33,367 nucleotides of DNA, taken from positions 1 through 33,367 of the forward strand of contig JAUCBJ010004286.1 of the NCBI GenBank assembly GCA_032718475.1, read 5' to 3'. The notes under the pieces were generated by a model. The model did no database searches, was not told where the DNA came from, and saw only the letters and a list, made by a program, of their open reading frames with translations. Below, one piece after another: positions 30,875 to 33,367 of the stretch (positions within the stretch are counted from its first letter, which is position 1; each line of letters begins with the position of its first letter). Position numbers and translations under genes: made by a program. Origin of the DNA: Nemertoderma westbladi. Taxonomy: Eukaryota > Xenacoelomorpha > Nemertodermatida > Nemertodermatidae.

Positions 30875-31327
30875 TATATATATATATATTGAACTGTAGA
30901 AAATGATTTACAAATTTATGAAGATTAGTCTACCTTAACAGTAGTCTACAGTTCTAGGCAGCTAGGAATAACATGAAATACAGAAATAACCTGTTTTAAA
31001 TGTTTGGAGTACAGGGGTACCGGTATCGCGGTATCTACAAGAGTACACACTAACAAGCTACCGGTAAGCTTACTGCTAAGCCTATCACCTATAGGTAACA
31101 TATACAGATATAACTCTGTAACTCCATCTGTCCATTGGTGGTACCGGTAAGGCTGACCCTGACGTGTGGCTAAGCCACAAGAATTCCTAGTTCCCAAACT
31201 GGCAAGTCCCTAAAAGGTGCCACCCTGCTCCATAGCGTGGGAAATTCAAATGACTGAAAGACATGTAATTTGTACTGGAAATGGAAAGGGGGCAGATCAG
31301 ATCTGCCACTATATTTTGGTGTAAGAC
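30875..31327. other. Upstream region of the FKBP gene
   Basis: An (AT)n run at 30875-30890 directly abuts the start codon. Beyond it lie gaactgtagaa and acagttctagg at 30891-30957, an imperfect inverted pair, and several accggta motifs. No confident promoter element is seen. The minus-strand frame at 30946-31197 has no domain. Confidence 0.4.
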
Positions 31328-31913
31328 AGTAAGACTAATGTAATTAATTCATTGAATCAGAATTTTATTTCTTATCGGTTTTACAGTTTTACTCACTCAT
31401 CCGTTATTGTTGTTATTTTATCTAGTCTGGGACTTCGAGCAGCACGTGAAAAACACAACTAAGCTGACTGGTTAACGAGTAAACTAATATAATCAGATAA
31501 TAATAATACTAATTTATATACTATGTACTATATACCAGTATACTATATAATAATCTGATAATACTGTAATATAATTATAAACTAATGGGTCTTTCTAGGA
31601 GCGAATTGACCAACACTTACCATCAACCTTAACTGCAATACGATTACAGGATTAGGTTTATTAAAGTATAAAACTTGCTGACTTGCTCGCGAGTGAATTA
31701 TGTTCATATTCTTGGCTCTCGAACTTTGAACTTGGTAGGCCTACAGACTGAAGTCCCAAGACTAGTTAACCAGTCAGCTTACAGGCTTAGTTGTTCACGT
31801 TCACTGCTCGAATCCCCAGAATCGATAAAACAACAACAATAACGGATGAGTGAGTTCAACCGATAAGACAATTTTTTTCTGATTCAATGAATTACATTAG
31901 GCCTAGTCTTACT
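31328..31913. mobile_element. Foldback (long-TIR) element, about 586 bp
   Basis: Long imperfect inverted repeats, 31328-31485 and 31757-31913, begin agtaagact and share attcattgaatcagaa, ttatcggtt, actcactcatccgttattgt and gctgactggttaac. The ~270-bp centre is AT-rich and non-coding. A target duplication is not obvious. It resembles a MITE or foldback transposon. Confidence 0.82.
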
Positions 31914-31973
31914 CTATTCCAGTATTCATGTACTGCAGTGAATGCGCCATAGCCATTACAGCATTATGCTAAA

Positions 31974-32225
31974 ATTTCCCTATACTGCTATAGGGAAATG
32001 AAAGTTTCCATAAAGGGAAATTTTAAAATTTCCCTATTGGGCTAATTTCCCAGACTGACTGCTGTACTGTACTACAGTCCAGCAGTCAGACAGTACAGTT
32101 AGGTACAATGGCCAAATCTGGCAATGATTGTGATTGCCATATTTGGCAACCAAGCAAAATCTGGAAACATTTCTGATTGCCTGATTTGGCAACTATATAA
32201 AGCCGTTGTTGCCATATTTGGCAAC
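31974..32225. repeat. Cluster of hairpins and palindromes
   Basis: The cluster contains, in order: an 11-bp stem with a 4-base loop (31974-31984 / 31989-31999), a perfect 22-bp palindrome (32014-32035), a 10-bp stem (32055-32064 / 32080-32089), and TTGCCA-N4-TGGCAA sites at 32134-32149, 32177-32192 (one mismatch) and 32209-32224. No ORF. Confidence 0.88.
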
Positions 32226-33367
32226 TTAACTAACTCATTGAATATGGCTTATATGGTTCTGCGTCATTAAGTCCTTCTATGGCAGTATGGTCATTCCTTA
32301 GATCCTGAAATGTTAATGTTAGGCCTAGAAAAAAGGGATAGGGCCAGGTTACAGCGACAGGTTATACTTATACCGGTAGTGGCATATTCTAAGTTCTAAC
32401 CAATACAGCAATATATCCTAATAAAGGAGGTGAGAATGAGAGTCAATAACACAAACACAGACTGACTGGTGATAGTTTATTTTTGCTAGTAATCTCTGGC
32501 GCTGCTTGGGGAGGTGGTTGATTGTTGTTTGTACCAATAATAGTTTAGTAGTTAAAGATTATAACTGTGTAATGCTGATACAATTGCCCAGCAATCTAAA
32601 TCATCCTTCTACTCTTATATCAGTTCAGTATATCTATCTTTCCATTCCTACATCAGTACATAACATAACATTCAGACATAAAATGAAAATAATTTCATCC
32701 CGTTTTCATTAGGCTTGTTAGGGCCTACTAGAAACAATTTGGTTGAATCCCTTAACACGCGTTTTGGTTTTCTCAGTCTTTCTAAATTTTGACACTATTT
32801 TTCTTCTGTCACGCCGTTTCTCAAACTTTAATGCCCCCTTGCCTTCTTGCTTCCTTTTGGTGATGTTCACGTTCTGACGTTGTCAAATATTATTACGTTT
32901 ATTTCCATTTCAGCCTTTGAAGCATGTGATTCTTTAGTTTTGTGTATGCCTATACCATATACCAGTCTACCAGTACGGTATCTGTTACAGATCTTTTTGT
33001 CATCTTTCCATAACATATTAACAACATATCAAACAGTCAAATACATTCTGACATTTCATCAACTAATGTTTTGTTTATAAATCATCACAACTCGACAAGG
33101 GTAAGCAAGAAGTAAGCAATTTTGAAGTAATTTACAATGACAGAGTTACTGACAGGGCTGCACAATGATAATTGTTGCCAAAAATGGCAACCATTAATTT
33201 TCTTTAATTCCAATGGTTGCCAAAAATGGCAATAATTATTTTAGGCACATTTCGGCCTATTGCTAAGAGAAATTCAGACGATGATTTTTTTTCTTATACG
33301 GTCAATTTTATTTAAATTTCGCGCTCTTTTCACTTACCTATTTACCAAAATGCGATTTTGCTTCTGG
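32226..33367. other. Right-end region, no gene recognised; two more palindromes
   Basis: This is AT-rich sequence. TTGCCAAAAATGGCAA occurs at 33175-33190 and 33217-33232; their flanks are mutually inverted (aattgttgcc... and ...ggcaataatt), so the pair forms a larger foldback. Open frames on + (32506-32712, 32847-33080) are low in information and show no domain. Confidence 0.55.

Noticed and set aside
30150-30892. Plus-strand open frames opposite the FKBP gene
   Set aside because: They are antisense shadows of a strongly conserved protein.

Overview
This is animal nuclear DNA, most likely from an aquatic invertebrate. The genes have GT-AG introns, the composition is AT-rich, tandem repeats are abundant, and there are CR1/Jockey-like and BEL/Pao-like retroelements. 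I see no bacterial features, no tRNA or rRNA gene and no CRISPR array. The exact taxon cannot be read from the sequence.

Layout. Positions 1-667 hold the end of a 26-bp satellite. A 50-bp minisatellite fills 2498-5262. A six-exon urea transporter (SLC14 family) lies on + at 5604-9320; its first intron carries a 37-bp tandem repeat split by a 5'-truncated non-LTR retrotransposon with a perfect 15-bp target duplication. It converges on a two-exon ISOC2-like isochorismatase-domain gene on - (11262-9824). A 536-codon uninterrupted ORF for a leucine-rich-repeat-like protein follows on + (13418-15028). After it come a three-copy ~155-bp repeat with CTCF-like cores (15101-15545) and a 210-bp MITE with TTA target duplications (16351-16560).

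Positions 17008-26632 are one complete LTR element in minus orientation. It has 1187-bp LTRs that differ at about 6 positions and a 5-bp AGCTT duplication. It encodes a BEL/Pao-type gag (DUF1759-like region, then a broken double zinc knuckle), but no protease, reverse transcriptase, RNase H or integrase was seen. It looks like a young gag-only, non-autonomous element. It sits between two inverted, partly coding copies of an unidentified sequence.

To the right are a 32-bp minisatellite (27369-28947), an intronless FKBP4/FKBP52-like co-chaperone gene on - (30874-29582), a foldback element (31328-31913), and a stretch dense in palindromes with five copies of TTGCCA-N4-TGGCAA up to the window end.

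The four cellular genes (urea channel, isochorismatase-like hydrolase, LRR protein, Hsp90 co-chaperone) share no evident pathway. The window is best read as ordinary housekeeping or physiological genes in a repeat-rich landscape. The most unusual items are the gag-only LTR element and the changed pore residues of the urea transporter.
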